Source: Marinobacter salexigens (GTDB taxonomy: Bacteria > Pseudomonadota > Gammaproteobacteria > Pseudomonadales > Oleiphilaceae). From it: a stretch of DNA of 64,000 bases. Below the pieces are notes generated by a model that made no database searches, was not told the origin of the DNA, and saw only the letters and a program-made list of their open reading frames with translations. The stretch spans positions 1,064,449 to 1,128,448 of the forward strand of contig NZ_JAHKPV010000021.1 in the NCBI RefSeq assembly GCF_018860765.1. Reading direction: 5' to 3'. Position 1 is the first letter of the stretch; the number at the start of each line of letters is the position of its first letter. Made by a program: the position numbers and the translations under genes. Shown here one piece after another: positions 34,215-43,597 of the stretch.

Positions 34215-35054
34215 CTATGTTTTTGGGCCGGAAGCGGCCTGAACCTGCTTCCACTGAACGGCTACACCATTGGTGTAGCGCGCATCTACCCGGCTAACTT
34301 CGTCCGACCGAGATATCAATCGGTTTTCATAAACTGTGATAAAACGCTCAAAGCGCTTTGCAACTTGATCCCGACCGAGTACCACCTCAATTCCGTTTGA
34401 GAGGCGAAGAGTCCAAGCTCCACGCCGCTCCAACTCCAGCCCGGAAAAGCCCAAACCGTGGGCCACCAGTTTGTCGCTCATGGTGCGAGCCATATTGATC
34501 ACATCGCGCACGCGCTCATCCGGCCCTGCAAGTTGCGGCAATCTCCCTGCCACATCCGGGTTGGGTGGCATAAACAACTCCCCGGTGCGACTGACCAAAC
34601 GTCCATCCGTCCAATACGCTAGAGGCTTTTTTTCCCGTATGTTGATTTCCAGACGATCGGGCCACACACGGCGCACCGCGACTGAGTCAATCCATGGCCG
34701 CTTTTCAAGATTGGTCTTGATGTCCGAAAGGTCCGTCGAAAAATAGCTCTTGCCGATCCAGTTTCCGGCTTGGCGTTCAAAAGCAACGCGGCTATCCCCG
34801 ACAAACTCACCATTCACATCAATGGCCAGAATCTGCTGGTCCATAGCGCCCAGTACCTTTCCGGTTGCCCAAGGTACAAGGCCCGCCGCAAGCAGAATCG
34901 CTATGCCCATACCAGCTTGCAGCCAAGGCACTGCTGCCAGCACCGCCTTCAACACACCAAACCGGTCCTTCTCCGGCCCGAGAGTCGTTGCTCCTCGGCG
35001 CCGGGGAGGCTCGGACGGTATCGCCCGACTCCGGATCAGCAGTGTTTCAAGCAT
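34215..35054 (-). CDS. ftsQ: cell division protein FtsQ
   Basis: Bitopic divisome protein bridging early and late division proteins. The 279-residue protein has a basic cytoplasmic segment, one membrane helix at about residues 44-66 (WLQAGMGIAILLAAGLVPWATGKVL) and a periplasmic POTRA domain starting near 72 (ILAIDVNGEFVGDSRVAF), followed by the beta domain ending in ARYTNGVAVQWK. It overlaps ddl by eight bases and precedes ftsA. Confidence 0.95.
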   Translation of the reverse strand: MLETLLIRSRAIPSEPPRRRGATTLGPEKDRFGVLKAVLAAVPWLQAGMGIAILLAAGLVPWATGKVLGAMDQQILAIDVNGEFVGDSRVAFERQAGNWIGKSYFSTDLSDIKTNLEKRPWIDSVAVRRVWPDRLEINIREKKPLAYWTDGRLVSRTGELFMPPNPDVAGRLPQLAGPDERVRDVINMARTMSDKLVAHGLGFSGLELERRGAWTLRLSNGIEVVLGRDQVAKRFERFITVYENRLISRSDEVSRVDARYTNGVAVQWKQVQAASGPKT

Positions 35055-36021
35055 TAGCGCCCTCCAGTGTGTCTAGAAGGATTCGTACAACCAGCTCTTC
35101 AAAGCTAATACCTGCGGCTTTAGCAGACATAGGCACCAAGCTGTGATCAGTCATGCCTGGCACGGTATTCACTTCCAGCAGCCAGAACTCGCCGTCTCCA
35201 TCCTGCATAATGTCAACTCTGCCCCAGGTGCGGCAGCCCACGACTCGAAACGCCTCTAAAGCAAGGTTCTGCAGCCTCGCTTCATCCTCGGGCGCTAGGC
35301 CACAGGGAATTCGGTAACGGGTATCGTCCGCGAGGTATTTCGCGTCATAATCGTAGAACACATGATCTGTGCTCAGCCCGATGGCTGGCAAAGCCCGGTC
35401 CTGCAACAAACTGACCGTGAATTCCGGCCCTTCTATCCACTCTTCGACCAGCACTGAACTATCTAGTGCGGCAGCCGCCTCGAAGGCTTCAGCGAGCTCA
35501 ACTGCGGTATGCACTTTACGAATGCCAATGCTGGAACCTTCTCGGGACGGCTTTACACTCAAAGGCGAGCGCAGCTCCTGAACAATTTGTTCGGCTTCAC
35601 CTGCTGCCGACATAGTTTTAAACTGTGGTGTTGGTAAACCACAGCCAGCAAACACGTACTTGGTGCGCAACTTGTCCATCGCCAAAGACGACGCCATCAC
35701 TTCGCTTCCGGTGTAAGGAATACCGGCCTGAGACAAAATGGCTTGCAGTGTTCCGTCTTCTCCACCGCGGCCATGCAATGCAATGAAAACCCGATCGAAT
35801 TCAGGGTTTTCAACTGTTTTCAGCAAACAGCCTTGAACATCGAGAGCAAAGGCATCTACACCCGCAGACACCAAAGCTGCCAGAACCGCCTTGCCACTTT
35901 TAAGAGACACTTCTCGCTCAGCTGAGTCTCCACCCATAAAAACAGCCACACGCCCCAGTGCCCGAACAACGTCTGGTTCGGCTTGATACGCCGGGACTGC
36001 GGGATGCTGCATATCACTCAC
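35047..36021 (-). CDS. ddl: D-alanine-D-alanine ligase
   Basis: Makes D-Ala-D-Ala for murF. The 324-residue ATP-grasp enzyme shows GRVAVFMGGDSAEREVSLKSG at about 23-43, VEEWIEGPEFTVSLL near 197 and LLEVNTVPGMTDHSLVPMSAKAAG near 280, which contains metal ligands and the active-site loop. It is DdlB-type by its position in the dcw cluster, with murC upstream (eight-base overlap) and ftsQ downstream (eight-base overlap). The first 20 residues are a non-family extension; the ATG at 36012 is a possible later start. Confidence 0.97.
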   Translation of the reverse strand: MSDMQHPAVPAYQAEPDVVRALGRVAVFMGGDSAEREVSLKSGKAVLAALVSAGVDAFALDVQGCLLKTVENPEFDRVFIALHGRGGEDGTLQAILSQAGIPYTGSEVMASSLAMDKLRTKYVFAGCGLPTPQFKTMSAAGEAEQIVQELRSPLSVKPSREGSSIGIRKVHTAVELAEAFEAAAALDSSVLVEEWIEGPEFTVSLLQDRALPAIGLSTDHVFYDYDAKYLADDTRYRIPCGLAPEDEARLQNLALEAFRVVGCRTWGRVDIMQDGDGEFWLLEVNTVPGMTDHSLVPMSAKAAGISFEELVVRILLDTLEGANA

Positions 36022-37459
36022 CTGAAAAGACTCCTTGTTCCGCCAGCCGGATCGCTATACCACCGATATCTCCGGCACCCTGAGTAATCAACAGATCGCC
36101 GTCTTGCAGAACGCTGGACAGCAAGCTTTCAATTTCTCGATTGTCTTCCACAAACAAAGGCTCGACCTTGCCTCGCTGCCTTATGCTGCGACATAGCGCT
36201 CTTCCGTCCGCACCAGGCACGGCAGCTTCACCGGCGGAATAAACATCCATAAGCAATAGGCTGTCGACCTCTGATAGAACCCGTACAAAATCTTCATACA
36301 AATCACGGGTACGACTAAACCTGTGAGGCTGATACAGCATCACCAATCGGCGACCCGGCCAGGCATCGTGAGCGGCCTGAATGACGGCTTCCACTTCCGT
36401 GGGGTGATGGCCATAGTCATCCACCAGCGTGACGGTGCCGTTTGGCGTTTGATAATCCCCGTAAACCTGAAACCGGCGTCCAACCCCTGCAAAAACAGCT
36501 AGCCCACGACAAATTGCTTCATCTGCAACGCCTTCATCCGTGGCGACAGCGATCACCGCGAGGGCGTTCAAAACGTTGTGACGGCCCGGCATTTTTAGTT
36601 CGACGTTAAGGTCACTTCGCCCGCCCGGTCGCTTAACCACAAAGTGTGTTTTAAGGCCGTCTGTCACTATGCGTTCAGCGCGATAATCTGCATCTGGATT
36701 GCTAATGCCATAAGTGATGATGGCGCGGGAGATCCGGGGGATGATTTCGTTCACGTAGTCATCATCCACACACATCACCGCCAACCCGTAGAACGGCAGA
36801 TTGTGGAGAAAATCCACAAACGTCTGCTTGAGCTTTTCTACGTCGCCGTCATAGGTGTCCATATGATCGGCTTCGATGTTAGTCACTACCGACACAGTCG
36901 GCGTTAAATGCAGAAACGAGGCATCGCTCTCATCCGCCTCGGCAACCAAATAGCGGGACCCGCCCAACTTGGCATTGGTGCCTGCACTGTTCAACTTGCC
37001 ACCGATTACAAACGTCGGATCAAGCCCAGCTTCGCCGAGCACCGATGCAATCAAACTGGTGGTCGTTGTCTTACCGTGGGTTCCAGCGACAGCAATACCG
37101 TGGCGATAACGCATAATTTCGGCCAGCATTTCAGCTCTGGGTACAATGGGCACCCGTCGGCTTCGGGCTGAAACCATTTCCGGGTTATCCGATGCAACAG
37201 CGGAAGACACAACAACCACATCAGCTTTGGCGCTGTTCTCCGCTCTATGACCGATGTGAATTTCAATATCCATGGCTTTAAGGCGATGAGTGACCACACC
37301 TTCTTTCAGGTCTGAACCAGACACCTCGTAGCCTTGGTTTTTTAGTACCTCGGCAATACCGCTCATGCCCGCACCACCGATACCCACGAAGTGAATGTGG
37401 CGTATCCGGCGCATTTCCGGTACTTGAAACGCAAGCGGCGGATTGGTTGTATCAGCCAT
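36014..37459 (-). CDS. murC: UDP-N-acetylmuramate-L-alanine ligase
   Basis: Adds L-Ala to UDP-MurNAc, first amino acid of the stem peptide. The 481-residue Mur ligase has HFVGIGGAGMSGIAEVL near the N-terminus, the P-loop AVAGTHGKTTTTSLIA near 122, EADESDASFL near 185 and LVDDYGHHPTEVEAVI near 355. It overlaps murG upstream and ddl downstream by eight bases each. Confidence 0.98.
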   Translation of the reverse strand: MADTTNPPLAFQVPEMRRIRHIHFVGIGGAGMSGIAEVLKNQGYEVSGSDLKEGVVTHRLKAMDIEIHIGHRAENSAKADVVVVSSAVASDNPEMVSARSRRVPIVPRAEMLAEIMRYRHGIAVAGTHGKTTTTSLIASVLGEAGLDPTFVIGGKLNSAGTNAKLGGSRYLVAEADESDASFLHLTPTVSVVTNIEADHMDTYDGDVEKLKQTFVDFLHNLPFYGLAVMCVDDDYVNEIIPRISRAIITYGISNPDADYRAERIVTDGLKTHFVVKRPGGRSDLNVELKMPGRHNVLNALAVIAVATDEGVADEAICRGLAVFAGVGRRFQVYGDYQTPNGTVTLVDDYGHHPTEVEAVIQAAHDAWPGRRLVMLYQPHRFSRTRDLYEDFVRVLSEVDSLLLMDVYSAGEAAVPGADGRALCRSIRQRGKVEPLFVEDNREIESLLSSVLQDGDLLITQGAGDIGGIAIRLAEQGVFSGE

Positions 37460-38558
37460 TAGCGGCCTCCAGGCAATAATTCACGACCCGCTCCGTTGCG
37501 TCAGGGCGGGCCAAAGTATGTGCAGCCTTGGCCATGTCCAAGACTCGAGCTCGATCCTTGGAAAGGTCTCTCAAGGTTTCTGCCAGCACGGCTGGGGTCA
37601 GCCGCGACTGAGGTATCAATACAGCTGCTTTCGCATTGACCATTTGCTGGCCATTTTTTGTTTGATGATCATCCACCGCATGGGGGAACGGCACCAGCAC
37701 CGCCCCAATACCCGCTGCACAAAGCTCCGAAATTGTCAGTGCACCCGCGCGACATAGCACGATGTCTGCCCAGCTGTAGGCTTCCGCCATGTCCTTAATA
37801 AATGGCTCAACATCTGCATCAACCCCATGCTGCTCATAGGAAGCGCGCGCAGCGTCAAGATGGTTTTCACCGCACTGATGCCTTACCTGAGGCCGCTCCT
37901 GTTGCGGCAACATTGCCAAAGCTTCCGGCAACTGCTGATTAAACACTTGCGCTCCAAGACTGCCGCCGACCACCAGAATGCGCAGCGCATTATTGGCCTC
38001 GCCGGATTCGTGTGAACGCCCGGCCAATCTCTGCTCCGGTGCCGGTAACGCTACTAGATCCTGACGCACTGGATTCCCAGTGCACCGAGTGATTACCTCC
38101 GCCCCAAAGCTTTCAGGGAAAGCTTCCAGTACCGTTTTCGCAAACCGCACCAGCAGGCGGTTGGTCATTCCAGCAATGGCATTTTGTTCATGGATTACCA
38201 AAGGCGTTCGCGTCAGCCAAGCCGCTACACCGCCCGGGCCGGTCACAAATCCGCCCATACCGACCACGCAGTCGGGGCGAATGCGTCGCACTATGGTGAA
38301 AGCTTCGCCCAGCCCGCGCATTAGCCGAAAGGGGGCCAGCATCAAAGCCAGCTTGCCTTTGCCACGAAGCCCGGAAATATGGATCAGGGACAAAGGGATA
38401 CCCGTATCACTAATCAACCGTTCTTCCATACCTCCAACGGCTCCTAGCCAGTGCACTTCGTGACCCTTGGCCTCAAGTGCACGGGCAGTGGCCAGCGCAG
38501 GAAACACGTGCCCTCCGGTACCTCCGGCCATCATTAAAAAGCGGCGTGATTTAGTCAT
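37452..38558 (-). CDS. murG: undecaprenyldiphospho-muramoylpentapeptide beta-N-acetylglucosaminyltransferase
   Basis: Transfers GlcNAc to lipid I to form lipid II on the inner face of the membrane. The 368-residue GT-B enzyme has the N-terminal glycine loop MMAGGTGGHVFPALATARAL, a second glycine loop ILVVGGSLGAQVFNQQLPEAL near 195 and the UDP-GlcNAc site CRAGALTISELCAAGIGAVLVPFPHAVDDHQTKN near 270. It overlaps ftsW by eight bases and murC by eight. Confidence 0.98.
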   Translation of the reverse strand: MTKSRRFLMMAGGTGGHVFPALATARALEAKGHEVHWLGAVGGMEERLISDTGIPLSLIHISGLRGKGKLALMLAPFRLMRGLGEAFTIVRRIRPDCVVGMGGFVTGPGGVAAWLTRTPLVIHEQNAIAGMTNRLLVRFAKTVLEAFPESFGAEVITRCTGNPVRQDLVALPAPEQRLAGRSHESGEANNALRILVVGGSLGAQVFNQQLPEALAMLPQQERPQVRHQCGENHLDAARASYEQHGVDADVEPFIKDMAEAYSWADIVLCRAGALTISELCAAGIGAVLVPFPHAVDDHQTKNGQQMVNAKAAVLIPQSRLTPAVLAETLRDLSKDRARVLDMAKAAHTLARPDATERVVNYCLEAANG

Positions 38559-39753
38559 AACGAGCCCCCTTTCCCTTCCGAGGGCTGGTCTTTTCCGAAG
38601 CCTGCTTTTCGCTATCTAGCCGTTCCATCTCAACTCTGGCCAGAATCCCGATACACACACAGCTAACCATCAGGCTAGAGCCGCCATAGCTCACCAATGG
38701 CAAGGTCAACCCTTTTGTGGGCAATAATCCGGTGCTGACAGCCATGTTGATACCCGCCTGCAGGCCGATCAGCAACGTAATACCATAAGCAAAGCAGGCA
38801 CCAAACGGCATATCCGCTTTCTCAGCGCGTCTGGCAATCACGAAACCGGTTACAACCAGCACGGCAAATAGACCGAGCACGATCAATGAACCCAGCAACC
38901 CGAACTCTTCCGCAATGATCGCGAAAATAAAATCTGTATGGGCTTCCGGTAAAAAAAACAGCTTTTGAATCGAGTTGCCCAAGCCAACGCCACCCCATTC
39001 ACCACGCCCGAACGCAATCAATGACTGGGTAAGCTGGTAGCCGCTATCGAACTGGTCTTTCCAAGGATCCAGATAGCTCACTACACGCTTCAGGCGATAG
39101 GGCTGAGTCAGCACCAGAAGGGCACCAAGCGCCGCTGCAATAGCGATAAGCGGAACAAATTTGCTCAGGCGAACACCGCTCAGGAAAATCATGCCAGCCG
39201 CAGCGGTCACTAGAACAACCGTGGCACCAAAATCAGGTTGAAACATCAACAAAACCGATGCAACAAACAAAATCCCCACAGGCTTCAAGAAGCCCGCCCA
39301 CGTTTCCAACAAAGCTACACGGCGCCGAACCACGTACCCAGCCAGATAAGCTATGAGACACAGCTTGGCCACTTCTGATACTTGCACATTGAACAGTCCA
39401 AACGGAATCCAACGCGTCGAACCGTTTACGGTTCGGCCCAAAGGTGTAAGAACCAAAACCAGAACCAGAAGGCCTATTCCAAGCAACAGCCAGCCGCTGC
39501 GCTGCCACCACGCCACCGGCACGTTGACCGACACTAGTGCAAGCATGCAGCCCAGTGCCGCGAACAAAAGCTGGCGAATCACATAGTGATAACCATTTCC
39601 TACGGTCTCTATCGCCATGTCCATGGACGCTGAAGAAATCATCACCACACCAATAAGCAACAAAGCAACCGAGGTTATTACCAGTACCGGCAGAGGCTGG
39701 ATCTCCCCCACCCATTGAGTCCGAGCTGGAGTCGCTGATAGTCCTGCCTGCAT
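38551..39753 (-). CDS. ftsW: septal peptidoglycan polymerase FtsW
   Basis: SEDS-family glycosyltransferase that polymerises lipid II at the septum with FtsI. The 400-residue membrane protein has ten predicted segments, with the long external loop near FDSGYQLTQSLIAFGRGEWGGVGLGNSIQKLFFLPEAHTDFIFAIIAEEFG, which holds conserved catalytic-loop residues, and the SEDS ending GLTLPLVSYGGSSLMV. Cytoplasmic C-terminus is basic and polar. The stop overlaps murG; the start codon touches the murD stop. Confidence 0.97.
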   Translation of the reverse strand: MQAGLSATPARTQWVGEIQPLPVLVITSVALLLIGVVMISSASMDMAIETVGNGYHYVIRQLLFAALGCMLALVSVNVPVAWWQRSGWLLLGIGLLVLVLVLTPLGRTVNGSTRWIPFGLFNVQVSEVAKLCLIAYLAGYVVRRRVALLETWAGFLKPVGILFVASVLLMFQPDFGATVVLVTAAAGMIFLSGVRLSKFVPLIAIAAALGALLVLTQPYRLKRVVSYLDPWKDQFDSGYQLTQSLIAFGRGEWGGVGLGNSIQKLFFLPEAHTDFIFAIIAEEFGLLGSLIVLGLFAVLVVTGFVIARRAEKADMPFGACFAYGITLLIGLQAGINMAVSTGLLPTKGLTLPLVSYGGSSLMVSCVCIGILARVEMERLDSEKQASEKTSPRKGKGARYD

Positions 39754-41108
39754 CAGGCCACCTCCCCCAGCGACTGCACCTGATTGCGGTACTGATCACC
39801 TCGGTCGATGTAATCGCGGAACATGTCGAAGCTCGCGCAGGCTGGAGAAAACAGAACTCGATCGTGTTCCAGAGCCAACTCCGCAGCCTTCTTCACTGCA
39901 TCGGCCAAAGATTCTGTGCGATAAATTGGAAGATCTGCGTCTAGGGCGCCTTCAATCAGATCTGCGTCACGGCCGATTAACACCACAGCGCGGCAGCAGC
40001 ATCTAACGGGTTCCGCCAGCTCTGAAAACGCTGCACCCTTGCCATCACCACCGGCAATCAACACTAATTTGCCGTCACCCTCCGGCACCAAACTCTTTAT
40101 AGCGGCAACGGTGGCGCCGACATTCGTTCCTTTCGAATCGTTGATGTACTCCACCCCAGCACGTTTGCGCACAAATTCGCAGCGGTGCGGCAACCCGTTG
40201 AACTCACGGGCGGCGGCGAGCATGGAATTCATCGGCAGACCGGCAGCATGGCCCAACGCCAACGCCGCCATCACATTGCTGAGGTTGTGCCAACCCACAA
40301 GCCTTAGCTCATTGGCATTCAAAAGGTTTTCGAACCCAAAGGTTATCCAGACACCCTGATCGTCCTCTCGCGTGCTAAACGTCTCCGGGTTAACGCGATT
40401 GAACCCGAAACACAAAAACCGCAAGGTATCTCGCGCCATAGGCGTACTCAGTGCGTCATCCAGATTCACAATGGCATTGCGGCAGCCGTTGAATATTCTC
40501 TGTTTTGCTTGAAAGTAAGCCATTTTGTCCGGGTAGCGATCCATATGGTCATCGCTAACGTTCAATACCGTCGCTGCCAGCGCATTGAGCTCCGCTGTGG
40601 TTTCCAATTGAAAGCTTGAGAGCTCTAATACGTACAGCTCCGCACCAAATCCCAGTAAGTCCAATGCAGGGGTTCCGATATTTCCGCCAACTTGAACTTT
40701 GCGACCAGCGGCCCGAGCCATCTCGCCCACCAAGGTGGTGACGGTGGTTTTACCATTGGAGCCGGTGATAGCCACAACCGGCGCATCCGCTGCTTCGGCA
40801 AACAAATCTATATCACCCCGTATGCGCGCACCTTGCTCCGCCGCATAGGCAATGGCCGGTTCGGTAATGCTGACCCCCGGGCTTACAATCAACTCATTGA
40901 ATCCTGCAAACAGTTCACGATTGAACGGCCCAAGATAGACTGGGATATCCGGCCACTCGGAACGGAGGTCACCCACACACGGAGGCACTTCGCGGTTGTC
41001 AGCCACTGCGATGCTCCGCCCCTGAGCAGACAGATAGCGCACGCAGGAGAGTCCGGTTTTACCCAGCCCTACTACTAATGTGCGGCGATCTGACGTGATG
41101 ACACTCAT
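39753..41108 (-). CDS. murD: UDP-N-acetylmuramoylalanine-D-glutamate ligase
   Basis: Adds D-Glu to UDP-MurNAc-L-Ala. The 451-residue Mur ligase has LVVGLGKTGLSCVRYL at the N-terminus, the P-loop VAITGSNGKTTVTTLVGEMA near 112, YVLELSSFQLETT near 155 and YINDSKGTNVGATVAAI near 315. It lies between mraY (15 bases upstream) and ftsW (one-base overlap). Confidence 0.98.
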   Translation of the reverse strand: MSVITSDRRTLVVGLGKTGLSCVRYLSAQGRSIAVADNREVPPCVGDLRSEWPDIPVYLGPFNRELFAGFNELIVSPGVSITEPAIAYAAEQGARIRGDIDLFAEAADAPVVAITGSNGKTTVTTLVGEMARAAGRKVQVGGNIGTPALDLLGFGAELYVLELSSFQLETTAELNALAATVLNVSDDHMDRYPDKMAYFQAKQRIFNGCRNAIVNLDDALSTPMARDTLRFLCFGFNRVNPETFSTREDDQGVWITFGFENLLNANELRLVGWHNLSNVMAALALGHAAGLPMNSMLAAAREFNGLPHRCEFVRKRAGVEYINDSKGTNVGATVAAIKSLVPEGDGKLVLIAGGDGKGAAFSELAEPVRCCCRAVVLIGRDADLIEGALDADLPIYRTESLADAVKKAAELALEHDRVLFSPACASFDMFRDYIDRGDQYRNQVQSLGEVA

Positions 41109-41123
41109 AATCAGTCCGGTTTC

Positions 41124-42209
41124 CTATCGCAATTTCAGACTGGCCAGGCCAATCAGAACGAGAATGACTGTAATAACCCAGAAACGCACAATCACTCGTG
41201 GCTCCGGCCAGCCCTTTAGCTCAAAGTGGTGATGCAAGGGCGCCATCCGGAAAATCCGACGTCCGGTCAACCGGAATGAAGCCACCTGTAGAATTACCGA
41301 CACCGTCTCCATTACGAACACGCCGCCCATAATGAAGAGAATAATTTCCTGTCGCACAATCACCGCCACCACACCAAGTGCTGCACCGAGTGCCAATGCA
41401 CCAACATCGCCCATGAAGACTTGAGCGGGATAGGTATTGAACCAAAGAAAACCAAGCCCAGCGCCGACCAGCGCCCCACAGAACACAATAAGCTCGCCGG
41501 TGCCGGGCAAGTGCGGGATCAACAGGTAATTCGCAAACTGAACGTTGCCAGACACATACGCGAAGATGCCTAATGCACCAGCGACCATCACCGTGGGCAT
41601 AATTGCGAGGCCATCCAAACCATCGGTCAGGTTCACTGCGTTGCTGCTGCCGACGATCACGAAGTAGGTCAGCAAAATGAAGAGCACAGGGCCAAGAGTC
41701 AGCGAGACGTTTTTCAAGAACGGCAGGTAAAGCGATGTTTCCTGAGGCAAAGCAGAGCTGAAATAGAGCACGATGGCTGCGGCTGCGCCGATCAGCGACT
41801 GCCAAAAATACTTCCAACGAGCAGGCAGACCGCGTGGATTGCGCTCGACCACTTTACGGTAATCATCAACCCAGCCAACCGCGCCAAATAGCATGGTGAC
41901 CAATAGGGTCACCCACACATAACGATTGGAAAGGTCAGCCCAGAGCAGTGTGGTGATACCTATAGACACTAGAATCAGCGCGCCACCCATAGTGGGAGTG
42001 CCAGCTTTACTGAGGTGTGTTTGAGGCCCGTCATCGCGAATCGCTTGACCTATCTGGTATTGGCTCAACTTGCGAATCATCAAAGGGCCGATAACCAAAG
42101 AGATCAGCAGGGCGGTCAAAGTGCCCAGAATCCCGCGCACGGTGAGGTACTGAAACACCGTCAGCGCCGAGAAATATTGTGATAGAACCTCTGTTAACCA
42201 GAGCAGCAT
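41124..42209 (-). CDS. mraY: phospho-N-acetylmuramoyl-pentapeptide transferase
   Basis: Joins UDP-MurNAc-pentapeptide to undecaprenyl phosphate, forming lipid I. The 361-residue membrane protein has ten segments and the expected catalytic blocks: GTPTMGGALIL near 70, GWVDDYRK near 115 (aspartate pair), NAVNLTDGLDGLAIMP near 190, NTYPAQVFMGDVGALALG near 255 and MAPLHHHFELKGWPE near 323. It overlaps murF by 16 bases. Confidence 0.99.
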   Translation of the reverse strand: MLLWLTEVLSQYFSALTVFQYLTVRGILGTLTALLISLVIGPLMIRKLSQYQIGQAIRDDGPQTHLSKAGTPTMGGALILVSIGITTLLWADLSNRYVWVTLLVTMLFGAVGWVDDYRKVVERNPRGLPARWKYFWQSLIGAAAAIVLYFSSALPQETSLYLPFLKNVSLTLGPVLFILLTYFVIVGSSNAVNLTDGLDGLAIMPTVMVAGALGIFAYVSGNVQFANYLLIPHLPGTGELIVFCGALVGAGLGFLWFNTYPAQVFMGDVGALALGAALGVVAVIVRQEIILFIMGGVFVMETVSVILQVASFRLTGRRIFRMAPLHHHFELKGWPEPRVIVRFWVITVILVLIGLASLKLR

Positions 42210-43597
42210 GCGTTATTCACCTTGTCTTTGATCCCTTCCACCACGAAGTTCATGGCAGAGCTTCTGGACCCTTTCACCAGCACAGTCATGGCTGGATGGT
42301 TCGTGCTAACGATGGCCTGTATGGCCTCGTCGTGTGTTTGATACATCTCGGTTGCGCCCCCAAATCCCTCGGCATAACCTTCGCAGCCGGCGCCCACCGT
42401 TAGCAGACGGTCAATACCGAGCTCAGCAGCATAGGCTCCTACTTCGCTGTGCAACTTGTGGGCAGTCGGCCCCAACTCTCCCATAGCCCCAAAAACCGCT
42501 ACCTGTTTACCTTCGCGTTTTACTAGGACATTCAAAGCAGCCTTCATGGAGGCTGGGTTGGCGTTGTAACTGTCATCAATTACCGTCAATTCTCCGGGCA
42601 AGTTGATAATCTGCAAACGGCCGCTAACCGGTTGCATGGCCGCCAACCCTTTGGTGATGGCGACATCCGTTGCACCCAACTCCCTTGTTGCCGCAATGGC
42701 GAGCAGAGTATTGGTTACGTTGTGGTCGCCTTCCAAAGGCTGGACTATCCTGCACGACCACCCTTCAGGCCCAGTCATCGACACCTCAGGCTTGGTGTCC
42801 TTCGGCTGCACTACAACTGCCGTGTAGTCCGCATCGGCGTGGCCAAGGCGACTAACGCTCACAACCCTGCGATTGCCCGCACGAGCAAGCCATTGGTCAA
42901 ATGCGGGGTCATCGCGATTCAGAACCACTAACCCGACCTCTGAAACGCCCTCGATAATCTCCCCTTTGGCCTGCACGATATTGTCGTAACTACCAAAGCC
43001 TTCCAGATGCGCTTGTCCTGCGTTCGTGAGAATTACAACCTCAGGCTTGGTGATTGCGACTGTATGGGCAATTTCTCCAATCCCGCTGGCTCCCAGCTCG
43101 ATAACACCGTATTGATGCTCCGGATTAAGGCCGAAAAGAGTCAGTGGCACACCAATGTGATTGTTCAGATTGCCTCGGGTCGCATGGGTTTGGCCCATTT
43201 GCATCAGAATGGTGGCTGCCAGTTCTTTCACTGTGGTTTTGCCACTGCTACCGGTGATGGCAATCAGCCTTGCATCACTTTCATTCCGATTGCCTGCCGC
43301 CAGCCCTGCCAAGGCATCAACGGTATTGGCCACCACCAACTGAGGCATACCGGGGTTGCTATCGGCTGCACCGGCCTGAGCATCAACCACGGCGCCGCTC
43401 GCACCGAGTTTCTGCGCAGCCTGCAAAAATTTATGGCCATCAAAATTCTCACCACGTAGAGCCACGAACAAATCGCCGGATTTTAAGGCGCGTGTATCTG
43501 TGGACACTCCAGAGAACTGAACCGTTTCCAACTCTTGCCACGCGCTTTTGGCGCCAGTAAAACGCACCGCTTCGGCGAGCGAGAAGGCACGTATCAT
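42194..43597 (-). CDS. murF: UDP-N-acetylmuramoyl-tripeptide-D-alanyl-D-alanine ligase
   Basis: Adds the D-Ala-D-Ala made by ddl, completing the pentapeptide. The 467-residue Mur ligase has VSTDTRALKSGDLFVALRGENFDGH near 30, the P-loop AITGSSGKTTVKELAA near 112, TRGNLNNHIGVPLTL near 138 and VIDDSYNANPASMKAAL near 335. The start overlaps the murE stop by four bases and the end overlaps mraY. Confidence 0.98.
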   Translation of the reverse strand: MIRAFSLAEAVRFTGAKSAWQELETVQFSGVSTDTRALKSGDLFVALRGENFDGHKFLQAAQKLGASGAVVDAQAGAADSNPGMPQLVVANTVDALAGLAAGNRNESDARLIAITGSSGKTTVKELAATILMQMGQTHATRGNLNNHIGVPLTLFGLNPEHQYGVIELGASGIGEIAHTVAITKPEVVILTNAGQAHLEGFGSYDNIVQAKGEIIEGVSEVGLVVLNRDDPAFDQWLARAGNRRVVSVSRLGHADADYTAVVVQPKDTKPEVSMTGPEGWSCRIVQPLEGDHNVTNTLLAIAATRELGATDVAITKGLAAMQPVSGRLQIINLPGELTVIDDSYNANPASMKAALNVLVKREGKQVAVFGAMGELGPTAHKLHSEVGAYAAELGIDRLLTVGAGCEGYAEGFGGATEMYQTHDEAIQAIVSTNHPAMTVLVKGSRSSAMNFVVEGIKDKVNNACCSG